DNA of 64,000 nt. Source: an uncultured Alphaproteobacteria bacterium. Its GTDB lineage: Bacteria > Pseudomonadota > Alphaproteobacteria > HIMB59. The stretch spans positions 62,001 to 126,000 of the forward strand of contig CACNLH010000002.1 in the NCBI GenBank assembly GCA_902621205.1, given 5' to 3'. Shown here piece by piece: positions 51,239 to 59,720 of the stretch. A program made the position numbers and the translations under genes. The notes beneath the pieces were generated by a model that worked only from the letters and a program-made list of their open reading frames with translations, had not been told where the DNA came from and ran no database searches. Position 1 is the stretch's first letter; each line of letters opens with the position of its first letter.

Positions 51239-51688
51239 TTGAGTTTGAGATTTGCAGTCTCTAATGAAATTGAGTTAAAAACTCTAGCTAGAAATATATC
51301 TAGGTCTATTTCTAAAAACCAGATTATTTTTTTTGAGGGAGAGGCTGGTTCTGGTAAGACAACTTTAATTAGATATATCTTAAGTGAAATTAGCAACTCA
51401 GAAAAAAAAACTTTTTACTTTCAAGGGAGCCCCACGTATCAAAGAGAACATATTTACAATTTTAATAAGTTTAATATTATTCACTTTGATTTTTATCAAG
51501 TTCAAAATAACAAACTAGATTTGGATGAGTATTTTAATGATAATTGTATTCTCATTGAGTGGCCATTAAAAAATCTTATGAAAAAATATAACCATATGGC
51601 CTTATCAATTAATATTTTGGTTACTGAAGAAAAAAGAAATATAGAGATAAAATCAAGTAATAAAAAATGGCTTCACAAAATAAAATAA
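51239..51688 (+). CDS. tsaE: tRNA threonylcarbamoyladenosine biosynthesis ATPase TsaE
   Basis: Works with TsaB and TsaD in making t6A37 in tRNAs. The 149 residues contain Walker A FEGEAGSGKTTL, SPTY and HFDFYQ, and ILIEWP near the end of the core. TTG start abuts the metK stop and its end overlaps the next gene by 22 bases. The fold and motifs are conventional. Confidence 0.93.
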   Translation: MSLRFAVSNEIELKTLARNISRSISKNQIIFFEGEAGSGKTTLIRYILSEISNSEKKTFYFQGSPTYQREHIYNFNKFNIIHFDFYQVQNNKLDLDEYFNDNCILIEWPLKNLMKKYNHMALSINILVTEEKRNIEIKSSNKKWLHKIK

Positions 51689-52635
51689 ATCTTATCAAAA
51701 TAAAAAACTACCTTCAAAATAAAAATTTTAAAATAGGGGGCTTTTTAAATTTCAAGTCTGATGCATCAGAAAAAATTTTCAAATTATGTAAAACAGCAAA
51801 TCAATCATTACTTGTACTCTCTTTTTTAAATAAACCTAGCGAATATAAAAAATATATTAAAGCAACTGATATTTTAATTTCTCAAAATATTAATACACCA
51901 AAAATAATTGATCAAAGTAATTTACATAAGTTTGTAATCATGGATTATTTCCCTATTGCAAATGCATCAAAATATTTCCAAAAACCTCAAATTAAAAAAA
52001 TACTTCCATTGGCTGTGAGAGCTCTTACAAATCTTCAAAAACCCAGGAAAAAGTTTTCAGGCGTTCGGGTAAAATCACAAAATAATTTACTTAATGATGC
52101 TTTGAACGGCATTGAGACTTTTATTGATCACTATGATCACAAGATCCAAATTGGTTTTTATCTCAATAAACTTGTGAAAGTATCTTTGAAAAAAAGTACT
52201 GAAAAATATAGAAAATTTAAGCCAACTTTAACTCACGGTGATTTTTTTTTAGATAATTTAATTTATTACAATCAAAAAATTTATGTTATTGATCATCAAG
52301 ATACTCACTACAACCACCCATTATTAGACATTTCTTCATTGATTTTTGATGCTAGGAGATCTTACTCTACTAAAGTCGAAGATAAATTAATGAAGCTTTA
52401 TGCAAGAAGAATGAAACTTAATCTCAAGGGGCTTAGGTCAGATATTCATATGATTAGTCTTTTACGTAATCTGAGAATTCTTGGTAATTGGGTGCAATTA
52501 TATAACGCTGGAAAACCAAAATATCTTAAAGTCTTTAGAAAAAATACATGGGCTCAAATATTTAAACATGTTGAATATTTAAGACTTTGGGATCTAAGAG
52601 AAATATTTATAGAGATATATAACAAAACAAGTTAA
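51667..52635 (+). CDS. AmgK-like sugar kinase (aminoglycoside phosphotransferase family)
   Basis: Probably phosphorylates N-acetylmuramate at its anomeric carbon in peptidoglycan recycling. The catalytic loop is THGDFFLDNLIYY and the metal site VIDHQDTHYNHPLLDISSL. The N-terminal lobe is short and lysine-rich. Adjacency to a MurU-like nucleotidyltransferase and tsaE is the usual alphaproteobacterial context for this pair. 322 residues. A drug-resistance role is not supported. Confidence 0.78.
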   Translation: MASQNKINLIKIKNYLQNKNFKIGGFLNFKSDASEKIFKLCKTANQSLLVLSFLNKPSEYKKYIKATDILISQNINTPKIIDQSNLHKFVIMDYFPIANASKYFQKPQIKKILPLAVRALTNLQKPRKKFSGVRVKSQNNLLNDALNGIETFIDHYDHKIQIGFYLNKLVKVSLKKSTEKYRKFKPTLTHGDFFLDNLIYYNQKIYVIDHQDTHYNHPLLDISSLIFDARRSYSTKVEDKLMKLYARRMKLNLKGLRSDIHMISLLRNLRILGNWVQLYNAGKPKYLKVFRKNTWAQIFKHVEYLRLWDLREIFIEIYNKTS

Positions 52636-53277
52636 ATGGACGCTCTAATATTAGCTGCAGGTTATGGAATGCGAATGGATAACTTAACCAAAGATATCCC
52701 TAAACCCTTATTAAAAATAAAAAATAAAACACTTATTAGCTATGCAGTTGATCTAATTAAAAACATGTCGTTTGATAAAATTTATATCAATACTCATTAC
52801 AAACATAATATGTTGGAGAAATTTGTCTCTGAAAATTACCCTGATATTTCAATTTCTTATGAGGAAACTATCTTAGGAACAGGAGGTGGTATCAAAAAAA
52901 TTCAAAAAAATGATATAGTAATTCTAAATACAGATAATTTATGGGACCAGTCCTTTGAAAATGAATTAGAGGGATCAATTAAATTTTTTGAAGAAAATAA
53001 AAATTTTGATAATGTCCTCCTTATAAATTCTAAAAATTATAATTTTGATCTTGAAGTAAATAATGATGGACTTATTAACTTTCCATCAAAAATCTACAAT
53101 ACTTCATTTCAAGGTTGTCATATTATAAGAAAAAACTCTTTGTATCCTTATCCTGAAATTTTTAACATTCAAGATTTTTGGAAAGATTGTTCTTTAAATG
53201 AAAAAATCTATGGATATGAGACCACTGTAACCAATGCTCATGTTGGAACTAAAGATGAGTATTTGAAATACAAATAA
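52636..53277 (+). CDS. MurU-like nucleotidyltransferase
   Basis: Probably makes UDP-MurNAc from MurNAc-1-phosphate, partner of the preceding kinase. The 213 residues carry the NTP-transfer start ALILAAGYGMRM followed by KPLLKIKNKTLI, and the metal aspartate in LNTDNLW. It begins directly at the preceding stop. It is shorter than glucose-1-phosphate thymidylyltransferases. trxA follows after 19 bases. Confidence 0.8.
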   Translation: MDALILAAGYGMRMDNLTKDIPKPLLKIKNKTLISYAVDLIKNMSFDKIYINTHYKHNMLEKFVSENYPDISISYEETILGTGGGIKKIQKNDIVILNTDNLWDQSFENELEGSIKFFEENKNFDNVLLINSKNYNFDLEVNNDGLINFPSKIYNTSFQGCHIIRKNSLYPYPEIFNIQDFWKDCSLNEKIYGYETTVTNAHVGTKDEYLKYK

Positions 53278-53296
53278 TCATTACCATATTAAGTAT

Positions 53297-53623
53297 ATGA
53301 TAGTTGAACAAATAAATGACGATGAATTTAATCAAAAAGTTCTTGAAGGATCAAAAGATAAGCCCGTTTTAGTAGATTTTTGGGCTGAGTGGTGTGGTCC
53401 ATGTAAGGCTATAGCCCCCATATTAGATAATTTAGCCTCTGAAATGAGCGATAAGATATCTATAAAAAAAATTAATATAGATGAAAACCCTCAAGCACCA
53501 GCAAACTTCAGTATTAGAAGCATACCCACAATGATACTCTTTAAAGATGGATCATTGGCTGACACAAAGATCGGTTTAGGCTCCGAAACAGACTTAAGAG
53601 ATTGGATTAATAGTAAACTTTAG
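53297..53623 (+). CDS. trxA: Thioredoxin
   Basis: General disulfide reductase; 108 residues with active site WAEWCGPCKAI and cis-proline in RSIPTMILF. It could reduce the ArsC of this window and ribonucleotide reductase. In the usual alphaproteobacterial order addB and addA lie before trxA; they are missing here. Confidence 0.95.
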   Translation: MIVEQINDDEFNQKVLEGSKDKPVLVDFWAEWCGPCKAIAPILDNLASEMSDKISIKKINIDENPQAPANFSIRSIPTMILFKDGSLADTKIGLGSETDLRDWINSKL

Positions 53624-53645
53624 AAAATATACATATCAAAATATA

Positions 53646-53677
53646 CTTTATTAAACGAGATTATATTTCGAATAAAG
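53646..53677. terminator. Weak hairpin between convergent trxA and dddP
   Basis: CTTTATT (53646-53652) pairs with AATAAAG (53671-53677), extended by CGA/TCG across an AAA bulge. It is AT-rich without a clear T-run, so termination would be weak; it directly abuts the stop codon of the minus-strand gene. Confidence 0.35.
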
Positions 53678-54964
53678 CTATATATCTATTTCATATGGGA
53701 ATGAGCTTAGTTGCTCCAAGCCATCTTTGGTTACAACGAACTGATCCTCAAGTTTAATTCCTTCTTTGCCGCCAACTTCACCAATATAACTCTCTACACA
53801 GATAGTCATATTTTCCTCAAAATTGGCTGAGTAATCCGCATTGCTAAAATCTTTATTTGGGTAAGCAACAAGTGGCCATTCATCACAAAGACCGACACCA
53901 TGAATAATGCAGGGGTAATGATTATCATAACAATTATCTGGCAATTTCCAGGATTTTTCTGCAAATTCTCTAAAATTTAAACCAGCTTTAATTAGAGATT
54001 TGTTATGATTGATATGCTCTAATGACATTGAGTAAAGCCTTTTTTGTTCATCATTGAGACGATTGCCCTCAACAAAGGTTCGAGAGATATCAGCACAGTA
54101 ACCGTACGGTCCAACCATATCTGTGTCAAAAGCAACTAAATCTCCAGACTCAATGACTCTGTTACTGCATTCTTGAAGCCAAGGATTTGTTCGTGGTCCA
54201 GATACTAAAAGACGAGTCTCAAACCATTCCCCACCATTTTCAATATTGACTTTATGCATGTATGACCAAAGTTCCTCTTCTGTCATACCTGCCTGAAGTT
54301 TATCTTTCATTAGCCACATTCCTTTTTCAGCAGTCTCAATAGAAGCTCTCATGCAAATTAGCTCATCATCAGATTTAATGGATCTTGCAAGCTCAATGTA
54401 CTTTTGGGCGTTCACTAGTTTAACATTAAACTGTTTAAGTAACATTTGTATTCCAACTGGATCGGAAACATCTATTGCAAGGCAATTATTATTAGGTGAA
54501 TGCTCTCTCATTAAATCTTGAACAGTGCCAGCCCATTTTTTTGCATTTTTATCAACAAAATTATTTGCTGAAAAAAAATCCCAACTATCAACTGCTCGAA
54601 TATCATCAATCGTGCATAAATGTTCTGAAAGATGTTCGCTCTTTGGATAATCAAATAGTATTACTTTTCCCTCTGCAGAAATAAATACAAATCGCACAAG
54701 TTCATGCATTGTAAATAAACTCATATTTCTACTGTCGGTTGCATACCTTATATTGATCGGATCAAATAATATGCAAGCACCAACATTATTTAATCGTAGT
54801 TGTTCTAAAACTCTATTGAGTCGGTACATACGCAAACGGTCGAAGTCTATTTTTTCTTCATAGAGTCTAGGTTTGTAAACTTGATTTTCAAAATTTTGGT
54901 TAATTGTTTCGAAAAACTTTGGGCCAATTTTACGGTCAGCAAACTTACTTGTAAAATTACTCAT
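53678..54964 (-). CDS. dddP: DddP-type DMSP lyase (M24 peptidase fold)
   Basis: Likely cleaves dimethylsulfoniopropionate to dimethyl sulfide and acrylate. The 428 residues match DddP across the length: ACILFDPINIRYATDSRNM, GGEWFETRLLVSGPRTNPW and HGVGLCDEWPLVAYP are nearly the roseobacter wording as I remember it. Metal ligands D280, D282, D292, H355, E391 and E406 are present, and D361, six residues after H355, corresponds to the proposed catalytic Asp377 of Ruegeria lacuscaerulensis DddP. An ordinary Xaa-Pro peptidase would not share these stretches. It overlaps an upstream methyltransferase by 8 bases. Activity remains inferred. Confidence 0.85.
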   Translation of the reverse strand: MSNFTSKFADRKIGPKFFETINQNFENQVYKPRLYEEKIDFDRLRMYRLNRVLEQLRLNNVGACILFDPINIRYATDSRNMSLFTMHELVRFVFISAEGKVILFDYPKSEHLSEHLCTIDDIRAVDSWDFFSANNFVDKNAKKWAGTVQDLMREHSPNNNCLAIDVSDPVGIQMLLKQFNVKLVNAQKYIELARSIKSDDELICMRASIETAEKGMWLMKDKLQAGMTEEELWSYMHKVNIENGGEWFETRLLVSGPRTNPWLQECSNRVIESGDLVAFDTDMVGPYGYCADISRTFVEGNRLNDEQKRLYSMSLEHINHNKSLIKAGLNFREFAEKSWKLPDNCYDNHYPCIIHGVGLCDEWPLVAYPNKDFSNADYSANFEENMTICVESYIGEVGGKEGIKLEDQFVVTKDGLEQLSSFPYEIDI

Positions 54965-56069
54965 CTAAATTAATTTTAACATAATTCTTTTCAAATCTTA
55001 AAAGATGATCACTAAATTGCAATTTGAGTTTTTTTGCACGGTTACTAATTTTATCAAGAAAATCAATACTTATTTTTATACTTTTTTGTTCATTTTCGGA
55101 TATTTGACCAACATAGGTTATAGCATTCCATAAACCAAGAGAGTTCATCGGTGAAAATTTTTTCTTGGAGGATAATGATAAGTTTATAAATGAAAATAAA
55201 AATGTAGATAAGGATACTTTAAATTTTTTTCTAAAATGAGGTATATTTTTATTCAGGTTTTCTACAAATTTTTTGGGATCACTAAATTGATAGGGATTAA
55301 TTTTTGGAAAGAATAATTTGAGAAGCTTTTTTGAAAAATCATTTCCAGATGAATAAATAAAAAATAGCTGACCTTTTACATCTAACATTTTTAATAATGG
55401 AATAAGTACAAGCTTAAGTGTTCTGTTGTAAGGAGATCTTAGCCTGAAAGCTTGAGATGCAATTATATAGTCGTAAAACTTTGGAATATTCTCTAACTTA
55501 CTTGGTATCAAATGCTTTAATGCAATTTTTTGATCCTTCCTATAAATAACCATCAGTGTCTTTTGCTTCGGTCTCAATATGGTTGAAGATGTATCCTCTT
55601 TTATGTCCCAATTTTTTCTTATAATCTCACCCATATTCATGAGTTGTTGATTGAAACTAAAACTTGTATTTCCAACTAATTCTTTTTTAATTAATTTACA
55701 ATCTGTGAATCGATTATCATTAATTTCTCTGTAGGATGCATTTGTTATACAGAAAACTAAATTCTTATGTTCAAAAAATCTATAACCAAGATAATTTAGA
55801 AGACTGTTAATATCATCAATACTAATTTCTTTTCCAACAACTATAATTGGATCTTCGGGAAATTTGTCATGAACAGCCGATAGCAATGTGCATATGACTG
55901 AGCCATCTCCTGTCCCAGCATCAAAAATTCTAAATGAGTCTTTAGTAATTTTTGAATTTTTTAAATACTTCGCTAATTGAAAAGCTATTCGACTTTTTTC
56001 ATTGGTAGAATTTACAAATGATAAATATTTATCTCTTGAGTCGAAAAAATCTGATTTTTTTGCCCCCAC
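54957..56069 (-). CDS. SAM-dependent methyltransferase-like protein of unknown substrate
   Basis: The 370-residue protein has a class I cofactor loop FRIFDAGTGDGSV at about 47-59 and a later YDYIIASQAFRLRSP segment where the catalytic region of such enzymes lies. I do not recognise its family, and it does not look like DsyB or UbiE. The lysine-rich C-terminal 150 residues are without assignment. It starts at GTG with AGGAGA upstream and its last codons overlap dddP, so the two are made together. A link to DMSP or another methylated osmolyte is possible but unproven. Confidence 0.65.
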   Translation of the reverse strand: MGAKKSDFFDSRDKYLSFVNSTNEKSRIAFQLAKYLKNSKITKDSFRIFDAGTGDGSVICTLLSAVHDKFPEDPIIVVGKEISIDDINSLLNYLGYRFFEHKNLVFCITNASYREINDNRFTDCKLIKKELVGNTSFSFNQQLMNMGEIIRKNWDIKEDTSSTILRPKQKTLMVIYRKDQKIALKHLIPSKLENIPKFYDYIIASQAFRLRSPYNRTLKLVLIPLLKMLDVKGQLFFIYSSGNDFSKKLLKLFFPKINPYQFSDPKKFVENLNKNIPHFRKKFKVSLSTFLFSFINLSLSSKKKFSPMNSLGLWNAITYVGQISENEQKSIKISIDFLDKISNRAKKLKLQFSDHLLRFEKNYVKINLDE

Positions 56070-56270
56070 CTTATTTCTCCTAGTTTTTTTTTAAACTAGA
56101 AATGCATTTATTACCATAATAGAGTTTACTGGTTAGTTTATTAATATGACCTTAGAAACCTCGCTTTTATTAGATATTTGTCGCAGTTTCAGCAATATCG
56201 ATAATGGTTTTTGATATTTTCAAAAGAAACAAATAATCTAACTCAAGTAACATTTATTATATAATAAGAC

Positions 56271-57305
56271 ATGACTAATATCATTAAATCAGGTGGAAGC
56301 CACGAAACAGACGTTGTTATTATAGGAGCTGGTCCGTGTGGTCTCTTTCAAGTTTTTGAATTGGGCCTTTTAGATATGAAGGCTCACTTAATCGACAACC
56401 TTGATAAAATAGGAGGTCAGTGCGCAGAATTATATCCTGATAAAAATTTATATGATATTCCAAGTAGGCCTGCTATTACCGGCCAAGAACTAACCGATGA
56501 TTTAATAAAACAAGCTGAGCCTTTCAATCCCTCTTATCATCTCAATCAATTAACCTCTAAAATATCTTTAAATGATAATGATATTTTAGTTGAAACCGAT
56601 AAAGGCACATCCATTAAATGCAAGTCTCTTGTGATTGCAGCAGGTGCTGGTAGTTTTGTTCCAAGAAAGCTTCCTGCAGAGGGTTCTCAGGAGCTAGAAA
56701 ATAAACATATTTTTTACTCTGTTAAAAAAAGATCTGATTTTCAAGATAAGAATATTTTAATAATTGGTGGTGGTGACTCTGCACTGGATTATGTTATGGG
56801 ATTTCAAGGAATAGCCAAAAAAGTTTCTTTGGTACACAGAAGAAAAGAATTTAAAGGAGTTCAAGACTCTGTAAATAAAGTTATGTCTTTAGTTGATAAA
56901 GGCGATGTAAATTTCAATATGGGAAGTTTAAAAAAGGTTGAAAAAAATGATAACGGTAAAGTCACAGCGACACTTGATGATGAGACAACCATAGATGATA
57001 TTGACGCAATATTCCCTTTTTTTGGTTTAAAAATAGAATTAGGCCCAATTGCAGACTGGGGTTTGAATTTAGAGAAAAATTTAATATCAGTGAATACTGA
57101 AAATTTTGAAACTTCTGTTCCAAGAGTTTTTGCTGTTGGAGATATTTGTATTTATCCTGGTAAATTAAAGTTAATCTTGAGTGGATTTCATGAAGCTGCA
57201 CTTGCAGCAAAAAAAATGTTTGAGTATTGTCATAGCGATAAAAAGTATGTTTTTAGATACACTACTTCTTCAAGTGATCTTCAAAAAAAACTTGGTGTAA
57301 AATAA
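56271..57305 (+). CDS. Ferredoxin--NADP(+) reductase, thioredoxin-reductase-like type
   Basis: FAD enzyme exchanging electrons between NADPH and ferredoxin or flavodoxin. The 344 residues show FAD loop VIIGAGPCGLFQ, IGGQCAELYPDKNLYDIP, NADPH loop IIGGGDSALDY and the distal VFAVGDICIYPGK. The CxxC of thioredoxin reductase is absent, and the C-terminal extension after the FAD motif is typical of the YumC type. It is divergently oriented from the dddP pair across 201 bases in which I see no firm element. Confidence 0.9.
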   Translation: MTNIIKSGGSHETDVVIIGAGPCGLFQVFELGLLDMKAHLIDNLDKIGGQCAELYPDKNLYDIPSRPAITGQELTDDLIKQAEPFNPSYHLNQLTSKISLNDNDILVETDKGTSIKCKSLVIAAGAGSFVPRKLPAEGSQELENKHIFYSVKKRSDFQDKNILIIGGGDSALDYVMGFQGIAKKVSLVHRRKEFKGVQDSVNKVMSLVDKGDVNFNMGSLKKVEKNDNGKVTATLDDETTIDDIDAIFPFFGLKIELGPIADWGLNLEKNLISVNTENFETSVPRVFAVGDICIYPGKLKLILSGFHEAALAAKKMFEYCHSDKKYVFRYTTSSSDLQKKLGVK

Positions 57306-57345
57306 CTGTTAAAATGTTTATAACCGGCGGTTTATTACTGACTGT

Positions 57346-58431
57346 ATGAAGATAATAATTTTTTCTAAAGCTATTTTTTTATTTATTTTTTGCTTCTTAA
57401 TACTTTTCAGCGCCCATTTATATTCAAAAACTTTAGAAAAAACCAGAGTTTCTCTGGATAATCCTTGGGGGATGAGTTGGACAGATGATCACTTATTGAT
57501 CACTCAAAAATCAGGTGAAATTTTCCTTGTAAATACAAACGATTATTCACAAACAAAAATTGATCACAATATTCCTTTTGTTCAACATGGCCAAGGAGGG
57601 CTTTTAGATATTGTAAGTGAAAAGAATCTTATATGGGTTACCGGCTCAATTAAGAAAAATAGCAAATACACAACTGCAGTGTATTCTGCTGAGCTTAAAG
57701 AAAATAAGCTTATTAATGAAAAACTTATTTATGAGGCTTTACCATATTTTGGCAATGGAAAACACTTTGGTTCTCGAATAGAAATTCTTGATGATTACCT
57801 TTATGTAAGCATTGGTGAGAGAGGAAAAGGCATGATTGCTCAGGACTTCTCAAATTCAATTGGTTCAATAATCAGAATACATAAAAATGGTGAGTACCCT
57901 AAAGATAATCCTTTCATATTGGGTAATGATTGGCTTCCTGAATTATTTCAAATTGGCGTTAGAAACCCTCAAGGGATGACTTTGGATCCTCATACTAAAT
58001 CTATTTATATATCTAATCATGGACCTAAAGGAGGAGATTTTATAGGTAAAGTTGTTGGAGGTACTAATTATGGTTGGAAGAAAATAGGATGGGGAGGAAC
58101 AAATTACTCTGGAACTAAAATTGGAGATGGTAATGCTTGGGAACCTGGTTTTTTAAAACCAGAATTTATTTGGGTTCCCTCTATCGCGGTAAGTGGCATT
58201 AAATTTTATGATGGTGATGCATTTCCTCAGTGGCAAAATTCACTTTTAGTATCTTCACTTAAGTTTCAGTACCTATCTGTTTTACACAGAATTGATAATA
58301 AATTTGTAAAAGAAGAAATTATTTTCAAAGATCAAATTGGAAGAGTCAGAGACATAGAAATAGACCAAATGGGCAATGTATACATTATTGCAGATGAGAC
58401 AGACTCAAATCTATTTATTTTAAAACCTTAA
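57346..58431 (+). CDS. Periplasmic PQQ-type aldose sugar dehydrogenase
   Basis: Probable soluble quinoprotein oxidising sugars in the periplasm (GSDH family, YliI-like). An N-terminal signal segment covers about residues 1-27. Beta-propeller repeats follow, with DNPWGMSW, GQGGLLDIV, the catalytic-type GSRIEIL, GERGKG, NPQGMTLDP and GGTNYGWKKIGWG. 361 residues, normal. No PQQ synthesis genes are in the window, so cofactor supply is open. Substrate unknown. Confidence 0.85.
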   Translation: MKIIIFSKAIFLFIFCFLILFSAHLYSKTLEKTRVSLDNPWGMSWTDDHLLITQKSGEIFLVNTNDYSQTKIDHNIPFVQHGQGGLLDIVSEKNLIWVTGSIKKNSKYTTAVYSAELKENKLINEKLIYEALPYFGNGKHFGSRIEILDDYLYVSIGERGKGMIAQDFSNSIGSIIRIHKNGEYPKDNPFILGNDWLPELFQIGVRNPQGMTLDPHTKSIYISNHGPKGGDFIGKVVGGTNYGWKKIGWGGTNYSGTKIGDGNAWEPGFLKPEFIWVPSIAVSGIKFYDGDAFPQWQNSLLVSSLKFQYLSVLHRIDNKFVKEEIIFKDQIGRVRDIEIDQMGNVYIIADETDSNLFILKP

Positions 58432-58436
58432 ATTTT

Positions 58437-59720
58437 CTATTTTTTTGTTACTAAGTCAGCAATGCCTCTGCATATACCAAGGTGATTGTCCTCAACTATA
58501 ACAGGATAATCCCATTTTTTTTCAATAGTACCTAAAAATGTTTTATTTTTCGCAAAAGGGCCTGAACAAATAATTGGTCCCTTTGAACCTATTGCTTGTA
58601 ATCCAATCAATGTTTGATTGGCAAGTAATTCGGAGATTATTGCCTCTGCTTTATTTGATTCAATGTCATGAAAATTTATTTCCTCATAAGATGCCTTATT
58701 TACAAACCTAGCCTTTTCTATATCTTCAAAATCAATGAGACTTATATCCGAGATATTGATATTTTCATGATTAAAAGAAGACTTATTCTTTTTAGAAATT
58801 TGTCTTTCATATATTTTTCCTCCAGGAAATCTGAAGTTGGGAACTAAGTTACCAAAACAATCGCAACTAAGCATTAAACCAGGTTTTTCCGAGATATCAA
58901 TGTAGTTTGAACCTAATGAAAAAAGAGTTACCCAAGTGCCTGTTGACAATATTGAACAAGGTAATTCTTGTTTTAAATATGCCGAAACTAAAGCTAAACT
59001 TGAGTCATGAGCCCCACAATAAACTGATGTATTCTCAGACAAGCCTGTTTTATTAGCCAACTCTTTTCTCAAATTTCCAAGTATATTTGATGCAGATTTT
59101 ATGGCCGGAAAACTAATCTCTGACTCAATGCCAAAAGTTTTAAGTTCAACAAATTTTTTCTCTCTAATATCCCATAAATCTGAATGACAGGTAGCATAAC
59201 TAATCTCACTTGCACAAATACCGGTTAACCAATAGGTCCAAAATTGTGGCCAAAACAAAATCTGATCAACTTTTGCAAACTCTTTTGGAAAATACTTATT
59301 TTGCCAGTATAATTGTGCTCCAAGATTTAATCCAGCACTCATTCGTGGACTGCCAGTTTGATTAAATGATGGGCGTATTCGGTCGTACTCTGATTTTAGA
59401 TTATCAGGGCCGTCAAATTCATAATCAATAACAGGAAGGGCCAGTTCTCCTTTAGACATCAAAGCTACACACGCGCCATGAGTTGATGTAAATATTGAGT
59501 CGACTAAGTATTTTTTTGCAATACTACTTAAAGAACTGATGATAAAGTTTTTTAGCGAGTCTATATCAAAGTGTGGATACAGCGAGTTAGTCAAAATAAA
59601 ATTTTCGGTTTGAAAAACCTCCAATTCTTCTAAATTATAAGCATCAAATAAGATTACCTTGGCATGTGTTTTACCAATATCCAATACAGCGATATTATTT
59701 CTGATATTAGGTTTTTTCAT
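58437..59720 (-). CDS. FGGY-family carbohydrate kinase
   Basis: ATP-dependent kinase for a sugar or ketose. The phosphate-1 loop is AVLDIGKTHAKVILFD and the adenosine-side STGTWVTLFSLG. I begin at the ATG complementary to 59718-59720, overlapping the aldolase TGA by 4 bases, giving 427 residues; the upstream 15 codons lie inside the aldolase. Pairing with a class II aldolase suggests L-rhamnulose, L-fuculose or a related ketose, but the substrate cannot be read. Confidence 0.82.
   Translation of the reverse strand: MKKPNIRNNIAVLDIGKTHAKVILFDAYNLEELEVFQTENFILTNSLYPHFDIDSLKNFIISSLSSIAKKYLVDSIFTSTHGACVALMSKGELALPVIDYEFDGPDNLKSEYDRIRPSFNQTGSPRMSAGLNLGAQLYWQNKYFPKEFAKVDQILFWPQFWTYWLTGICASEISYATCHSDLWDIREKKFVELKTFGIESEISFPAIKSASNILGNLRKELANKTGLSENTSVYCGAHDSSLALVSAYLKQELPCSILSTGTWVTLFSLGSNYIDISEKPGLMLSCDCFGNLVPNFRFPGGKIYERQISKKNKSSFNHENINISDISLIDFEDIEKARFVNKASYEEINFHDIESNKAEAIISELLANQTLIGLQAIGSKGPIICSGPFAKNKTFLGTIEKKWDYPVIVEDNHLGICRGIADLVTKK

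Noticed and set aside
51667-52635. Aminoglycoside resistance gene
   Set aside because: The fold is shared, but the partner nucleotidyltransferase and tsaE context fit the AmgK/MurU recycling pair.
57320-57335. Near-palindrome ATAACCGGCGGTTTAT before the sugar dehydrogenase
   Set aside because: Imperfect, single, and between co-directional genes 10 bases before the start; not enough to call an operator or terminator.
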